Assembly (NCBI GenBank): GCA_903901915.1
Contig: CAIUSV010000084.1
Coordinates: 1-64,000 of the forward strand
Reading direction: 5' to 3'
Length of the DNA: 64,000 nucleotides
Source: an uncultured Rhodospirillaceae bacterium
GTDB taxonomy: Bacteria > Pseudomonadota > Alphaproteobacteria > Rhodospirillales > Magnetospirillaceae
Made by a program: the position numbers and the translations under genes. Positions 28,364 through 37,414 of this stretch are shown one piece after another (the first letter of the stretch is position 1; every line of letters begins with the position of its first letter). The notes under the pieces were generated by a model. It searched no databases. It was not told the DNA's origin and worked only from the letters and a program-made list of their open reading frames with translations.

Positions 28364-29395
28364 CTAGCGATAGATCGTCACCGCCCGTGGCTGAATACGC
28401 TCCAGGGCCGCATACGACACGAAATCCAGATAGTCAGGCAAGCTGTTGCCTTCCACAAGATGCTCTGCCATCGCCCAGCGGGCTTCCGAATCCAAGGTCG
28501 CCAGCAACCATTGTTTCAACGTTACCTCGAAAGTGAACGTCGGCCAGAGGGAGCGTACAAGCGAGAATTCCTGATTGATGAATTTGGAAACCAGTTCCTG
28601 GGACTCCTGGGGATGGCTGGCGATGAATTCGTTGGCAAGGATCAGCCCCCGCAGCATGGCCTCTATGGCCTTGGAGTTGCCGGCGATGAAGTCGCGCCGT
28701 GCGATCAGATTGAACGTCTCGATATAGGCTCGCTCATGCGGGATGGCGACGATCGCGTCGCCCATTTTCCGTTGAGCGATCAAGCCAAAGGGTTGCCAGA
28801 CGGAAACCGCGTCGACGGCATGCGAGGCCAGGGCGTCGGCCAATTCCTCGGGTTGGAAATAGGCGATGGACACGTCGCTGGGCGTCAGTCCTTGCAACAC
28901 GAGGATCTGGGACAAAAAGAAATGAGCCGCCGATCCCCTGATGGTGCCGATCCGGCGGCCTTTCAGGTCCCGCGGGGTGACTATTGCGCTGTCGCGCCGG
29001 GCCAGCAGCTGGACATCGTCCTCGTTGCTGACAAAAGTGGCGAAAATGGCGAAATCGTCGCGCTTGAAGCTGTTGAACATGACCACCGCCTCGGACGAGG
29101 TGGCAATGTCGGCTTCTCCGGCGAACATCGCCGCGATGGTTCGGTGACCGCCGATGATCTTGATTGGGCGGGCATCGATACCCTGCCGCTCGAAATAGCC
29201 CTTTTCGAGGGCGACGATCACCGGAGCCGAAAGCGGCGTAAGCGAGACCGCCAGCCTTACCAGCGGCCTTTCGGCGGCAAGGGACTGGCGAGGCAGCATC
29301 ACGATCAGGGCGAGCAGGAGAAGCACGCACCAATGCCAGCCACTCTCCCTCGGCGATGCTGCTCGTCGTCGCGCCATAAGGCCTCTCCGCTCCAC
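28364..29395 (-). CDS. NMT1/THI5-like (SsuA/TauA-type) substrate-binding protein
   Basis: LVRLAVSLTPLSAPVIVALEKGYFERQGIDARPIKIIGGHRTIAAMFAGEADIATSSE. Confidence 0.85.
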   Translation of the reverse strand: MERRGLMARRRAASPRESGWHWCVLLLLALIVMLPRQSLAAERPLVRLAVSLTPLSAPVIVALEKGYFERQGIDARPIKIIGGHRTIAAMFAGEADIATSSEAVVMFNSFKRDDFAIFATFVSNEDDVQLLARRDSAIVTPRDLKGRRIGTIRGSAAHFFLSQILVLQGLTPSDVSIAYFQPEELADALASHAVDAVSVWQPFGLIAQRKMGDAIVAIPHERAYIETFNLIARRDFIAGNSKAIEAMLRGLILANEFIASHPQESQELVSKFINQEFSLVRSLWPTFTFEVTLKQWLLATLDSEARWAMAEHLVEGNSLPDYLDFVSYAALERIQPRAVTIYR

Positions 29396-29404
29396 GAGAT
29401 CACG

Positions 29405-29536
29405 TCACTGGGTGGCAAGCCATCCGGCGGCGCAAGCCACGGCGGCCAGAGCCGACCATACCCAAGCGTGATTGCGACGGCGATGGTGGATCAATCGCGG
29501 ACAGGCAGTAAGGCCAAAGTGTCGGAAACCGGCCAT
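29405..29536 (-). CDS. Candidate 43-aa single-TM small protein
   Basis: MAGFRHFGLTACPRLIHHRRRNHAWVWSALAAVACAAGWLATQ; GGAGG Shine-Dalgarno; below the ORF-track length cutoff. Confidence 0.45.
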   Translation of the reverse strand: MAGFRHFGLTACPRLIHHRRRNHAWVWSALAAVACAAGWLATQ

Positions 29537-29834
29537 TGTCGCCTCCAAGGCGGTGGTGCGTTTGGCCGAGCGAGACCGTAATGGCAGGCATCGCCCGGCT
29601 TAACCATTCCCTCTTGACTGGCGGGCAAGGAGGGATCGGTCTTCAAACTGTGACGGGCTTGCCGACCGTGGTCGAGTCCATCTTGATGACGATTTGTACC
29701 ATGACAATAAAGGCTCGCCGATCCGGCGCGGCGGATGTCCTTAGACGATGTTCACCGAAAGCGTGTCAACCATATGGAGTGGGCGCCGTGGGAATCCTGC
29801 CAAATGATCCATCGTCTCGTCACAGCGGCATATG

Positions 29835-29868
29835 AGTCCGAGATCTATGCTTTTTGTATAATCGGACT
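29835..29868. promoter_or_regulatory. Inverted repeat AGTCCGA/TCGGACT enclosing TATAAT
   Basis: Arms 29835-29841 and 29862-29868, TATAAT at 29857-29862, upstream of the GGDEF-EAL gene. Confidence 0.4.
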
Positions 29869-29941
29869 TCTTGGCAGCCGCCGATCGAGTTAATCTGCCA
29901 GCGACCGTGGGCGGGCTGGCCGCCCGGTCGGGACATGACGG

Positions 29942-32900
29942 ATGCGCCCCTTGCCGCGGATACGCCTGCTGTTGATCCTGGGTCTGGTCGGCATCAACCT
30001 GCTGATGTTCACCCTGTCGGGATATTGGCTGTTTCAAAGCCGGGGGAAATATGAACTTCGGGCGCAAACGCTGACACAGACCATCGCCGGAGCGGTGGAT
30101 CTGAACGTTTCCAAGACGATCGAAAAAGTCCGTCTGGCCATGGACACGATGGTTGAAAAGGTCGAGGCCGAAATCGGCAAGGGCCTCGATAAGCCGGCCG
30201 TGAACGACTTCCTGACCCGGTATCTGCCGCGCATCCCCGAGATCGAAGGCCTTCGCGTGACCAACAGGGATGGCCTGATCATTCTAGGAAACGACATTAA
30301 CGAACAAGACCGGGTCAGTCTGGAGGACCGCGACTATTTTATTCACCACCGGGATAGTGCCAGCAACGACTTGTACATATCGAAGCCGCTGTGGGGGCGC
30401 ATTTCAAACCATTATATTATTGTTTTTTCACAACGCTATAATCGTCCTGACGGCAGTTTTGCCGGAGTGGTTTATGCCACCATCGCCCTGGATCATTTCA
30501 ACGAAGTCCTGTCACGCTACCGACTTGGCCCCGATGACACGATCGTGATTCGGGATTCCGATCTCGGGCTTATCGCCCGTTATCCGCTTCTGGTTGACCA
30601 TCCGGCCGGAAAGGTCGGCAGCCGCGAGGTGTCGCAGGAACTGGTCAGGCTGTTTCAGTCGGGATCTTCCCCCACCACCTACCAAGCCGTGGCACCGGCC
30701 GACGGCATCGGGCGCGTTCTGACCTTCCGCCGCCTGGAGGCGGTGCCGATGGTCGTGGTGGTCGGGCTGGCGAGCAAGGGCTATCTGGCGGACTGGTACA
30801 CGGAGGTCTACAAGACGATTGCGATGGATTTCGGCTTTTTCCTGCTGTCGCTGTTGCTGGGGGGCTTCCTGCTGCGGTCGTTCAGTGCGGTGCAAAAAAG
30901 CGCCGACCGGTTGAACGAGGCCCAGCGCATCGCCCATGTGGGCAGTTGGATGTTGGATCCGGCGAGCGGGAAGTTATTGTGGAGCGACGAAATATTTCGT
31001 CTGTTTGAAGTCGATCCCAAACGGTTTGGTGCCACCTACGACGCGTTTCTCGATGCCGTTCATCCCGATGACCGCGACGCGGTCAATCGCGCCTACACCG
31101 AGTCCCTCGCAAATCGCACGCCCTTCGACATCAATCATCGCCTGCTCATGCCCGACGGCCGCATAAAGTGGGTTCAAGAGCGCGGCATATCCGATTTCGA
31201 CGTGGCGGGCAGGCCGTTGCGGTCGCGCGGTACCGTTCAGGATATCACCGCAAGCGAGACGGCCGCGCGCGAACAGCGACGCCTTAGCCGCGCGCTTCGC
31301 CTGCTGGGCGACAGCAACGCGGCTCTGGTTCATGCCGAGACCGAGCAAACTCTTCTGTTCGATATCTGTCGGCTGGTCGTCGAGTCCGGCGGCTATCTGA
31401 TGGCCTGGATCGGTGTTGCCGAGCACGACGACGGGAAGTCCGTGCGTCCGGTGGCGCAATCCGGTTTCGAGGACGGCTATCTGGACGGTATCAGGGTGTC
31501 CTGGGATGAAGCCCAAGATATCGGGCGCGGTCCCATCGGCATCGCGATCAGAACCGGACAGACAGAGGTAAACCAGGACTATAACACCAATCCCCAATTG
31601 GCTCCCTGGCGTGAGGCCGCCCGTCGGCGAGGCTATAAATCAAGCATTGGCCTGCCCATGCAGATCCGGGGGTCCACCATCGGCGTTCTGTCCATCTACG
31701 CCGCCGAAGCGGACGCCTTCAATGCGGAAGAAGTGGCCCTGTTGGAAGAACTGGCCCTTAATCTGGCGTTTGGTATCGCGGCATTGCGAATGCGAGATCA
31801 GAACAAGGCGGCCAATGCGGAACTGGCCATTGCCGCGACTGCCTTCAATTCACAGGAAGGCATGGTCGTCACCGATGCGAACAGCATCATTCTGCGGGTC
31901 AACCAAGCCTTCGTCGCCAGTTCCGGCTACGCGGCGGCCGAGGTGGTCGGGCAGAACCCCCGTCTGCTCAAATCCGGGCGGCATGACGCCGAATTCTATC
32001 GCGCCATGTGGGAGTCGGTGAGCGCATCCGGAATGTGGCAGGGCGAGATTTGGAACCGCCGCAAGACGGGCGAGGACTATCTGGCGTGGCTTACCATATC
32101 GGCGGTAAAGAACAGCGATGGCGCGGTAACGAACTACGTTGGAACCCAATTCGATATCACGGAACGCAAAAAAGCGCAGGAGCGGATTCAGAACCTGGCG
32201 TTCTTTGACCAATTGACGGGACTGCCGAATCGAACGCTGTTGCTCGATCGCCTGAAGCAGGCGATGACGGCCAGCGCCCGCAACGGAAGTCATTGTGCCC
32301 TGCTGCTCGCCGATCTCGATGACTTCAAGACGATCAATGATATTCTCGGTCACGAAATGGGCGACTTCGTGTTGAGGCAGGTGGCGCAGCGCCTGACCGA
32401 GTGTGTTCGTGCCGAAGACAGCGTGTCCCGGTTGGGCGGGGATGAATTCATCCTGATGCTGGTTGGGCTGAGTGACAACGAAACCGAGGCCGCCAGTCAG
32501 GTCGAAGCCGTCAGCGAAACCGTCCTGGCGGCACTCAACAGGCCGCATCAGATCAATGACCTTCCGCGCCATTGTACGCCGAGCATTGGAATTACCTTAT
32601 TCAAGGGGCACGCCAGTTCCGCCGAGAACATTCTCAAGCAGGCCGACATGGCCATGTACCGCGCCAAGGCGGCCGGCCGGAATACAATCCGTTTCTTCGA
32701 TCCGGAAATGGAAACCGTGGTCATGGCCCGAGCCGCCATGGAGGCGGACCTGCGGGAGGCCATTCGGCAGAATCAGTTTCTTCTACACTATCAGCCTCAG
32801 GTGGTCGGCTCGGGGCGGGTAACCGGCGCCGAAGCCCTGGTCCGTTGGCAGCATCCCAAACGCGGCATGGTGTCGCCCGGTCAGTTCATTCCCTTGGCCG

Positions 32901-33496
32901 AAGAAACGGGCCTGATTCTATCCCTGGGCGCCTGGGTGCTGGAAAGCGCATGCCGTCAACTGGCCGACTGGGCAAGGCGCCCGGAGATGGCCGATCTCAC
33001 CATCGCGGTGAATGTCAGCGCCCGTCAGTTCCGGCAGCCCGATTTTGTCGATACGGTCCTGGAGACGATCAAGATAACCGGGGCCAATCCACAACGGCTG
33101 AAGCTGGAGCTGACGGAAAGTATGCTGGTGGATAACATCCAGGATATTATCGAGAAGATGTTTTCCCTGAAGGGGCGGGGGGTTGGATTTTCGCTGGATG
33201 ACTTTGGAACCGGCTATTCCTCCCTTTCATATCTGAAGCGCTTACCGTTGGATCAATTGAAGATCGACCAGTCGTTTGTTCGCGATGTTCTGGTCGATCC
33301 CAACGACGCCTCGATCGCCAGGACGATCGTCAGTCTGGCTCAAAGCCTTGGTCTGGGTGTCATCGCCGAAGGGGTCGAAACCGCCGAGCAGCGGGACTTT
33401 CTCGCCAACTCCGGCTGTCATGCCTACCAGGGCTATTTCTTCAGCCGGCCACTACCCCTGGCGGATTTCGAGTGGTTTGTCCGTCAATCGGCCTGA
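29942..33496 (+). CDS. Diguanylate cyclase/phosphodiesterase: Cache, PAS, GAF, PAS, GGDEF, EAL
   Basis: RLGGDEFILML; GAEALVRWQHP; DDFGTGYSSLSYLKRLPLDQLKID. Confidence 0.92.
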   Translation: MRPLPRIRLLLILGLVGINLLMFTLSGYWLFQSRGKYELRAQTLTQTIAGAVDLNVSKTIEKVRLAMDTMVEKVEAEIGKGLDKPAVNDFLTRYLPRIPEIEGLRVTNRDGLIILGNDINEQDRVSLEDRDYFIHHRDSASNDLYISKPLWGRISNHYIIVFSQRYNRPDGSFAGVVYATIALDHFNEVLSRYRLGPDDTIVIRDSDLGLIARYPLLVDHPAGKVGSREVSQELVRLFQSGSSPTTYQAVAPADGIGRVLTFRRLEAVPMVVVVGLASKGYLADWYTEVYKTIAMDFGFFLLSLLLGGFLLRSFSAVQKSADRLNEAQRIAHVGSWMLDPASGKLLWSDEIFRLFEVDPKRFGATYDAFLDAVHPDDRDAVNRAYTESLANRTPFDINHRLLMPDGRIKWVQERGISDFDVAGRPLRSRGTVQDITASETAAREQRRLSRALRLLGDSNAALVHAETEQTLLFDICRLVVESGGYLMAWIGVAEHDDGKSVRPVAQSGFEDGYLDGIRVSWDEAQDIGRGPIGIAIRTGQTEVNQDYNTNPQLAPWREAARRRGYKSSIGLPMQIRGSTIGVLSIYAAEADAFNAEEVALLEELALNLAFGIAALRMRDQNKAANAELAIAATAFNSQEGMVVTDANSIILRVNQAFVASSGYAAAEVVGQNPRLLKSGRHDAEFYRAMWESVSASGMWQGEIWNRRKTGEDYLAWLTISAVKNSDGAVTNYVGTQFDITERKKAQERIQNLAFFDQLTGLPNRTLLLDRLKQAMTASARNGSHCALLLADLDDFKTINDILGHEMGDFVLRQVAQRLTECVRAEDSVSRLGGDEFILMLVGLSDNETEAASQVEAVSETVLAALNRPHQINDLPRHCTPSIGITLFKGHASSAENILKQADMAMYRAKAAGRNTIRFFDPEMETVVMARAAMEADLREAIRQNQFLLHYQPQVVGSGRVTGAEALVRWQHPKRGMVSPGQFIPLAEETGLILSLGAWVLESACRQLADWARRPEMADLTIAVNVSARQFRQPDFVDTVLETIKITGANPQRLKLELTESMLVDNIQDIIEKMFSLKGRGVGFSLDDFGTGYSSLSYLKRLPLDQLKIDQSFVRDVLVDPNDASIARTIVSLAQSLGLGVIAEGVETAEQRDFLANSGCHAYQGYFFSRPLPLADFEWFVRQSA

Positions 33497-33539
33497 TCGT
33501 CGGCGGGCGGGGGCGCAAGGAGGCGCGGACTTTCGGTGG

Positions 33540-35087
33540 CTAGATCGCCTGATCCCTGGCAATCAGTTCCGGAAGCACCGTCGACGAGGCTTCTTCCATG
33601 GCGAAGACGGCGTTGGCAATAGTGATCGCCTCTTGGGTGGTCGCCTTGGCTGACGGACTCATCGCCTCGGTGCCGCCGATCGCCGCCACCAGGGCCGACA
33701 CCCGGTCCAGGTGACGTTCCATGATGGCGCCGACACCCAGCGGCAGCCCGTACTTTCCCGACAGGATGCTTGCTCCGTATTCGATGATGCGTCGCGCGGC
33801 CGTTTCGGCCAACGCATTGGCGTTGCTGGCGACGGCCGCCCGGATCTCGCTTAGGCGCCGCAGCTGAAAGGCATTGCAACCGGTAACCTCGATGCGGGAA
33901 TCGGCAAGGGACATCAGGTTGATCAGGCGTTCCGTGGCGTCGGCGATCTGCCGTGACAATTGAGATTGACGGTAACGCCCGCGGGCCCGCTTCAGTTGTA
34001 CGGAAATCTGGGCAATCTGCGTCGCCGACAAATAGGCGTTGTTGATGACCAGCCTGGTCTGTTTGTGGTTGGTGTCGCTATTGAAGCCGTCATCGTATTC
34101 GCCATTCATTTTGGCGATCATGACCCGGTCGATTCCGGCGATGTGCGAGACCAGCCAATTGTATATTGCGAACAATAGCTTCAGACGTTTGTCGTCGTCG
34201 GTAAATGCATCGTCGGACAAACTGTCAACTCTGGCGGTAAACTCGGTGTGTAGATGTATGTGGTGATCCCTGTCATCATAATCGAACGTATGCATCAGGC
34301 CTTCTTCATAGGCAAAGTGGGTCTTTATATAGTCCTTTAGTCCGGATATTACGCTGAATATGAGGTCTTCATTGCAATCATTATCGGGCTTTTTTGACAG
34401 GATATTTATGAAGTCTATTATCTTTTTGTGTTGCCCATCGATGTCTTCCCGTCCCGTGGCAATGGCCATTGTCCATTCAAACTCGGCCTGAAATTCAGCG
34501 TTCACGCCTGGCGCGCTAGGCGATTCCGCTACGGAAGACCCGACGCTGGCGGGGGTGATCAGGGGTGATCCGGGGGCGCGCTGGGTCTGCGCATCGTCCG
34601 CCCGGCGAAAGGGGCCTTTGTACCCCTTGATGGTGGCGGCCCGCCTATCCGGCCCGCGAAACGTCGCGCACGCCACGAATGCCTTCTGCGGCGAAAGGGC
34701 CGCCATCATCGCCATGTCGAGGGAGCGCTTGGTCAGGGGCAGGGTAAGGGTTGACGAGATACCGGCATCCCTGGCGATGATCAGGTCATCGCCGGTCCAT
34801 TGCTCCGCCACGCAGATTACCGGCAGGGAACTGAGGAAAAGCCCCTGTTCCCACCGGACCAGCTTCAGCACGGCAAGGTGGCCGTTCCCGCCGAGGTTGT
34901 CACAGATGATAAGGTCGATCTTGGTGGTGGCGCCGCGTCGGAGATGGAGGAGTGTGTGGTCTTTGTCCTTGGTCTCGGTGATGTTGGCGTTTCCGATCTC
35001 TCGGAGAAGGGAAATAATCAGCTTTCTGGTCACGGCATTTTCGATCGCGACCAACAAGCCTAGGGGGGATGCCGATGTCAGGACCAT
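33540..35087 (-). CDS. Pseudo-receiver with GPDRR tail fused to bacteriohemerythrin and helical C-terminus
   Basis: FRGPDRRAATIKGYKGPFRRADD; hemerythrin ligands DIDGQH, HFAYEE, HIHLH, HIAGID. Confidence 0.85.
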   Translation of the reverse strand: MVLTSASPLGLLVAIENAVTRKLIISLLREIGNANITETKDKDHTLLHLRRGATTKIDLIICDNLGGNGHLAVLKLVRWEQGLFLSSLPVICVAEQWTGDDLIIARDAGISSTLTLPLTKRSLDMAMMAALSPQKAFVACATFRGPDRRAATIKGYKGPFRRADDAQTQRAPGSPLITPASVGSSVAESPSAPGVNAEFQAEFEWTMAIATGREDIDGQHKKIIDFINILSKKPDNDCNEDLIFSVISGLKDYIKTHFAYEEGLMHTFDYDDRDHHIHLHTEFTARVDSLSDDAFTDDDKRLKLLFAIYNWLVSHIAGIDRVMIAKMNGEYDDGFNSDTNHKQTRLVINNAYLSATQIAQISVQLKRARGRYRQSQLSRQIADATERLINLMSLADSRIEVTGCNAFQLRRLSEIRAAVASNANALAETAARRIIEYGASILSGKYGLPLGVGAIMERHLDRVSALVAAIGGTEAMSPSAKATTQEAITIANAVFAMEEASSTVLPELIARDQAI

Positions 35088-35217
35088 GCGAACGCCACGC
35101 CTCCACTCGCCCTGCGGCAAGCCGGTCCCTGGCTAACGCGGCAAAGTGCCGTGACGAGGGCGCTTCGCGATAGGGCGGATACACGATAAGAACACATTGA
35201 CGCCATCCCCGGAGGCA

Positions 35218-35235
35218 TAGTCCATAAGTATTATC
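35218..35235 (-). promoter_or_regulatory. Degenerate operator-like site I
   Basis: - strand ...ACTTATGGACTATGCC; right half shared with site F. Confidence 0.25.
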
Positions 35236-35378
35236 ATGCTGGCGTTTTTCCATCTCCTCAATAATCAATATTTGCTCAAATGTGACGGCGCCCCTTCGAA
35301 CGTTCACGTCACTCCGTCGAGAGAGGGGGGGGCTTGATGTGTGCTGGCGCCTTCGTAGCCAGGGGGATGGAATGAGGC

Positions 35379-35771
35379 ATGCTTAGCCGACTCAAACGCG
35401 CAATCATCGCCGACGACGCCCCCCAGATGCGGACGTTGATCAAGATATTGCTTTGTCAGTTCGGCGTGCGGGAGGTGGTCGAGGTGGAGGATGGCGCCAG
35501 CGCCATGGCGGCCCTGCGGTCCGGCGGGGCCGACATCGTCGTCATGGATTGGATGATGCCGGTGATGGACGGCATCGAATGCATCCGCCGTATCCGGGCC
35601 GGACAGGACGGTATTGATCCGGGCATTCCCATCATCATGGCGACGGGCGTTCTGGGTGATAGCGCCGAGGCAACGGCGATGGCTGCCGGCGCCAGCTGCT
35701 TTGTCAGGAAGCCGTTCTCGATCAGGACGTTTCACAACGCCTTGCTGAAGGTCCGGGGCGAGGCCACCTGA
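35379..35771 (+). CDS. CheY-like response regulator
   Basis: AIIADDAPQMRTLIKILL...IVVMDWMMPVMDG...FVRKPFS. Confidence 0.88.
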   Translation: MLSRLKRAIIADDAPQMRTLIKILLCQFGVREVVEVEDGASAMAALRSGGADIVVMDWMMPVMDGIECIRRIRAGQDGIDPGIPIIMATGVLGDSAEATAMAAGASCFVRKPFSIRTFHNALLKVRGEAT

Positions 35772-35814
35772 GTGGCTTCCGATTGTACTGACGGCGTTCA
35801 AATTCGGTATGCAG

Positions 35815-35832
35815 GAGTCTCATTTAGGACTT
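35815..35832 (+). promoter_or_regulatory. Operator-like site D
   Basis: GAGTCTCATTTAGGACTT; 51 nt upstream of the ORF at 35883. Confidence 0.45.
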
Positions 35833-35882
35833 ACCGAGGTCTCCCCAAGCTTCCATCATAGGGTGGAGAATGGAGTAATCGG

Positions 35883-36668
35883 GTGGAGGCGCAAATGGGT
35901 GCCGCTGCACAGCCGTCGCACTGCCAACACCGGGCAGGTCTTGCGATCCAGGTATTTGCCAAGGCTCTGGAGGAACAGGCCGTCGAAGGCTTCGTCTCCG
36001 TTCGCTCCATCGAACAGCTTTATAAGGTGATGGTGCAGGCGCCGGGGGCTTTGGCTGAACACTATTCCCTGGCCGAGAAAACGTGCACTGCCGGTTTTGT
36101 CCTGTCTCCGCCCGACGCCGACGAGGCGGTTCATGATGGCGATATCGAGCCGACGCCCGCCGTGGCCTCTCGGCCGTGCCCGAGTGCCCCAGGGGGGGCG
36201 CGCGGCCCAAGTGGTTTGGCGGCCGGAGCCGGTGATGCGGTGCAGGGGCGGAGGGGCGCAGTTTCCTCGGCCTACTGGGTCGCGATGGCGGCGGGAGCGG
36301 CGGCGCTGACGATGGTGTCGTGGCTGCTCACACAGTGGTCTGGGGGGACGTCCACCGAGAGTACGACATTGGCGGATGCCCGCATGTTCACCTCCCAGGT
36401 CTTGGACGCCGCATCAGGCTCCGGTGAAGTCCGTCACCTGTTCGGGGGGCAAATCAAGGTGGTCGAAAGCGGAGGCCGTATCGTCGTCGTCGCCGAAAAT
36501 ATTCCCCCCCGGGTTTGCGGTGCATCCGGTTGGACCCTCGCCCGCAAGGGGCTGTTAACCATCAACGGCATTACCCCGAATCGCCTGTCCCGGGCGATCG
36601 TGATCGATCTCTGCGGCCGTGAGGGCGGCGGAGCCAACTTAATGTGGATTCCCAAAACGGTAGAATAA
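35883..36668 (+). CDS. TM-anchored protein with type IVb pilin (PilS)-like head
   Basis: TM YWVAMAAGAAALTMVSWLL then LFGGQIKVVESGGRIVVVAENIPPRVCGASGW...LLTINGI...DLCG...NLMWIP; GTG start likely. Confidence 0.5.
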   Translation: MEAQMGAAAQPSHCQHRAGLAIQVFAKALEEQAVEGFVSVRSIEQLYKVMVQAPGALAEHYSLAEKTCTAGFVLSPPDADEAVHDGDIEPTPAVASRPCPSAPGGARGPSGLAAGAGDAVQGRRGAVSSAYWVAMAAGAAALTMVSWLLTQWSGGTSTESTTLADARMFTSQVLDAASGSGEVRHLFGGQIKVVESGGRIVVVAENIPPRVCGASGWTLARKGLLTINGITPNRLSRAIVIDLCGREGGGANLMWIPKTVE

Positions 36669-36670
36669 AA

Positions 36671-37171
36671 ATGCTTCAAGATTATAGCCATGTCGTCGCC
36701 GCGCTCATTCCTTTGCCGGTCATGGATAACGCGGTCGATGAGGGGGATGTGATCATGTCCGTCGGCGATGCGACGCTAGACGACGATCACCGACGGTTCT
36801 TCAGCCTGGTCCGCATGTTCCGCGATTGCCCCGGCGGTCCGATCCATGAGTTGGTGACCAGCAGCATGCTGTTCATTCTGGAGCAATACGTCGATGGGCA
36901 CTTCCGGCGGGAGGAGGGGGCCATGGCCCTGGTTGACTTTCCCGGCCTTGCCGAGCACGCGGCGCTTCATGCCAAGTTTCGGGACCGTATCGCCACCATT
37001 ACCCGTCAATACCGGGCCGGGTGTTTGTCGGCGGTCGACGGCTTACCTGCCCTGGTCGAAGGGTGGCTTAAGGCGCACATTCTTATTGAGGACATGAAAT
37101 ACACCCGCTGGATCCGTTCGGATCTGGTGGACAGGCGCCACGTCGCCATGCTGTCCATCGACTCGCCGTAG
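36671..37171 (+). CDS. Bacteriohemerythrin
   Basis: DDDH, HFRREEGAM, HAALH, HILIED ligand set complete. Confidence 0.85.
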   Translation: MLQDYSHVVAALIPLPVMDNAVDEGDVIMSVGDATLDDDHRRFFSLVRMFRDCPGGPIHELVTSSMLFILEQYVDGHFRREEGAMALVDFPGLAEHAALHAKFRDRIATITRQYRAGCLSAVDGLPALVEGWLKAHILIEDMKYTRWIRSDLVDRRHVAMLSIDSP

Positions 37172-37260
37172 CCGACGTCACTGCCGCCGGGGTACCGGGC
37201 GGCAGAACGGAATCATGCCGCAGGACACGGCCATCATGCATAGGCCGCAACGCTCGTCCT

Positions 37261-37308
37261 CGCAGCTGGCGGCATCCGAGCGGAATGGCGCGGATGCCGC
37301 CAGTTGCG
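37261..37308. repeat. Long hairpin between convergent genes
   Basis: 18-bp arms CGCAGCTGGCGGCATCCG / CGGATGCCGCCAGTTGCG with one mismatch (G-U compatible), 12-nt loop. Confidence 0.65.
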
Positions 37309-37414
37309 GGAGCATTTCATGTCGGGCCTTGCACCCGAGATTTTCGCTGGACCGTAAAGCCGTGCCCATGTTCATCCCGCCGTTAAATAGGGAGTTGTCG
37401 TTCCAAGCGCGGAA

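Noticed and set aside
29400-29940. Possible transposase remnant in the gap between SBP and GGDEF-EAL genes
   Set aside because: A short MDSTTV-like stretch only; no catalytic motif, no terminal repeats
37178-37375. Cys-rich 65-aa minus-strand ORF
   Set aside because: Overlaps the strong hairpin and lacks a convincing ribosome site; not supportable as a gene
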